Shown here piece after piece: positions 63,666 through 64,000 of a stretch of DNA of 64,000 nt (the first letter of the stretch is position 1; each line of letters starts with the position of its first letter). Both the position numbers and the translations under genes were made by a program. A model generated the notes under the pieces. That model was not told where the DNA came from. It saw only the letters and a list, made by a program, of their open reading frames with translations, and made no database searches. Source of the DNA: Glycomyces buryatensis (GTDB lineage: Bacteria > Actinomycetota > Actinomycetes > Mycobacteriales > Micromonosporaceae). The DNA is taken from the NCBI RefSeq assembly GCF_004912275.1, contig NZ_STGY01000042.1, forward strand, positions 97,683 through 161,682, given 5' to 3'.

Positions 63666-64000
63666 ACGCGCCGAGCGGACAGCCCCGACCCGCGCGGGGC
63701 GCCCGGCAGGAGAGTCTGCGCGAATTGAACCTGGAGCTGGTGTTCCGGCACGTCCTGGCCGCGGAGCGATCCATTTCGCGGACCGAGCTGGCCGCCGCGA
63801 CCGGCCTGACGCGTCCCACGATCACCCGCATCGTGGAGGAGCTGATCGCCGGGCGGCTGGTCACCGAGACCGGTTCGGCCCGCGACGGCCGCGCCGGGCG
63901 TCCCCGGGTCGGGCTCACGCCGTCCCGGTCGGGACCGGCCGGGCTCGGCCTTGACATCCGCACCGACGGGCTCGCCGCCTGCGTCGTGGACCTCCAAGGC
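63662..64000 (+). CDS. ROK family transcriptional regulator (5' part only)
   Basis: The ATG at 63662 overlaps the preceding stop. 113 residues are visible before the window ends. A helix-turn-helix (RTELAAATGLTRPTITRIVEELI) is followed by the start of the ROK fold (GLGLDIRTDGLAACVVDLQG). It probably represses this operon, using the inverted repeat at 56810-56836. The C-terminal sugar-binding domain is outside the window. Confidence 0.85.
   Translation, partial: MNAPSGQPRPARGARQESLRELNLELVFRHVLAAERSISRTELAAATGLTRPTITRIVEELIAGRLVTETGSARDGRAGRPRVGLTPSRSGPAGLGLDIRTDGLAACVVDLQG

Overview
The window is chromosomal DNA from a very high-GC actinobacterium. Supporting signs are strong G/C third-position bias, GTG and TTG starts, CrgA, a class E sortase, a DUF4192 protein, a DUF222/HNH protein, and an XRE-DUF5753/DUF397 pair. 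The mix of sugar ABC operons without their own ATPase and many plant-polysaccharide genes suits a soil or plant-associated actinomycete. A Glycomyces-like genus is my guess only. No tRNA, rRNA, IS element, prophage or CRISPR array was recognised.

Layout. 1-8.6 kb: a PLP decarboxylase (cut by the window edge), dnaE, DUF4192, a MobA-like transferase, a rhomboid and a cyclophilin; two perfect DnaA boxes lie upstream of the DUF4192 gene. 8.9-16.4 kb: an aminotransferase, PEBP, thiolase, crgA, sortase, pabA and BrkB-type cluster. The cyclophilin-crgA-sortase-pabA order resembles the origin-proximal block of other actinobacteria, but pknB and its partners are not next to it. 16.4-26.6 kb: a NarL-type two-component system, a CMD/DUF6220 pair, a membrane-anchored serine hydrolase, a beta-propeller lipoprotein, a frameshifted MerR gene, a 12-residue-repeat membrane protein and an EEP phosphatase. 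26.6-28.5 kb is a 1.9 kb stretch without a convincing gene, filled by degenerate tandem repeats of about 47-50 bp and 78 bp.

28.5-44 kb: GNAT and S66 peptidase genes, two uncharacterised membrane proteins (one behind a promoter carrying two palindromic operators), a GH92/glycosyltransferase pair, a secreted PL9-like pectate lyase, a SigE-type sigma factor with a membrane partner, PIG-L deacetylase, rhodanese, and a run of four uncharacterised membrane genes.

44-64 kb is catabolic. A ROK repressor, SDR and galactonate dehydratase operon is divergent from a sugar ABC transporter. After a DUF222/HNH gene and the XRE/DUF397 module come a deaminase-like amidohydrolase with a divergent GntR regulator. 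Last is a second sugar operon: binding protein, two permeases, GH43, two tandem DUF6807 proteins and a ROK regulator cut by the window end. Neither transporter encodes an ATPase, so both probably share a distant MsiK-type ATPase (inference).
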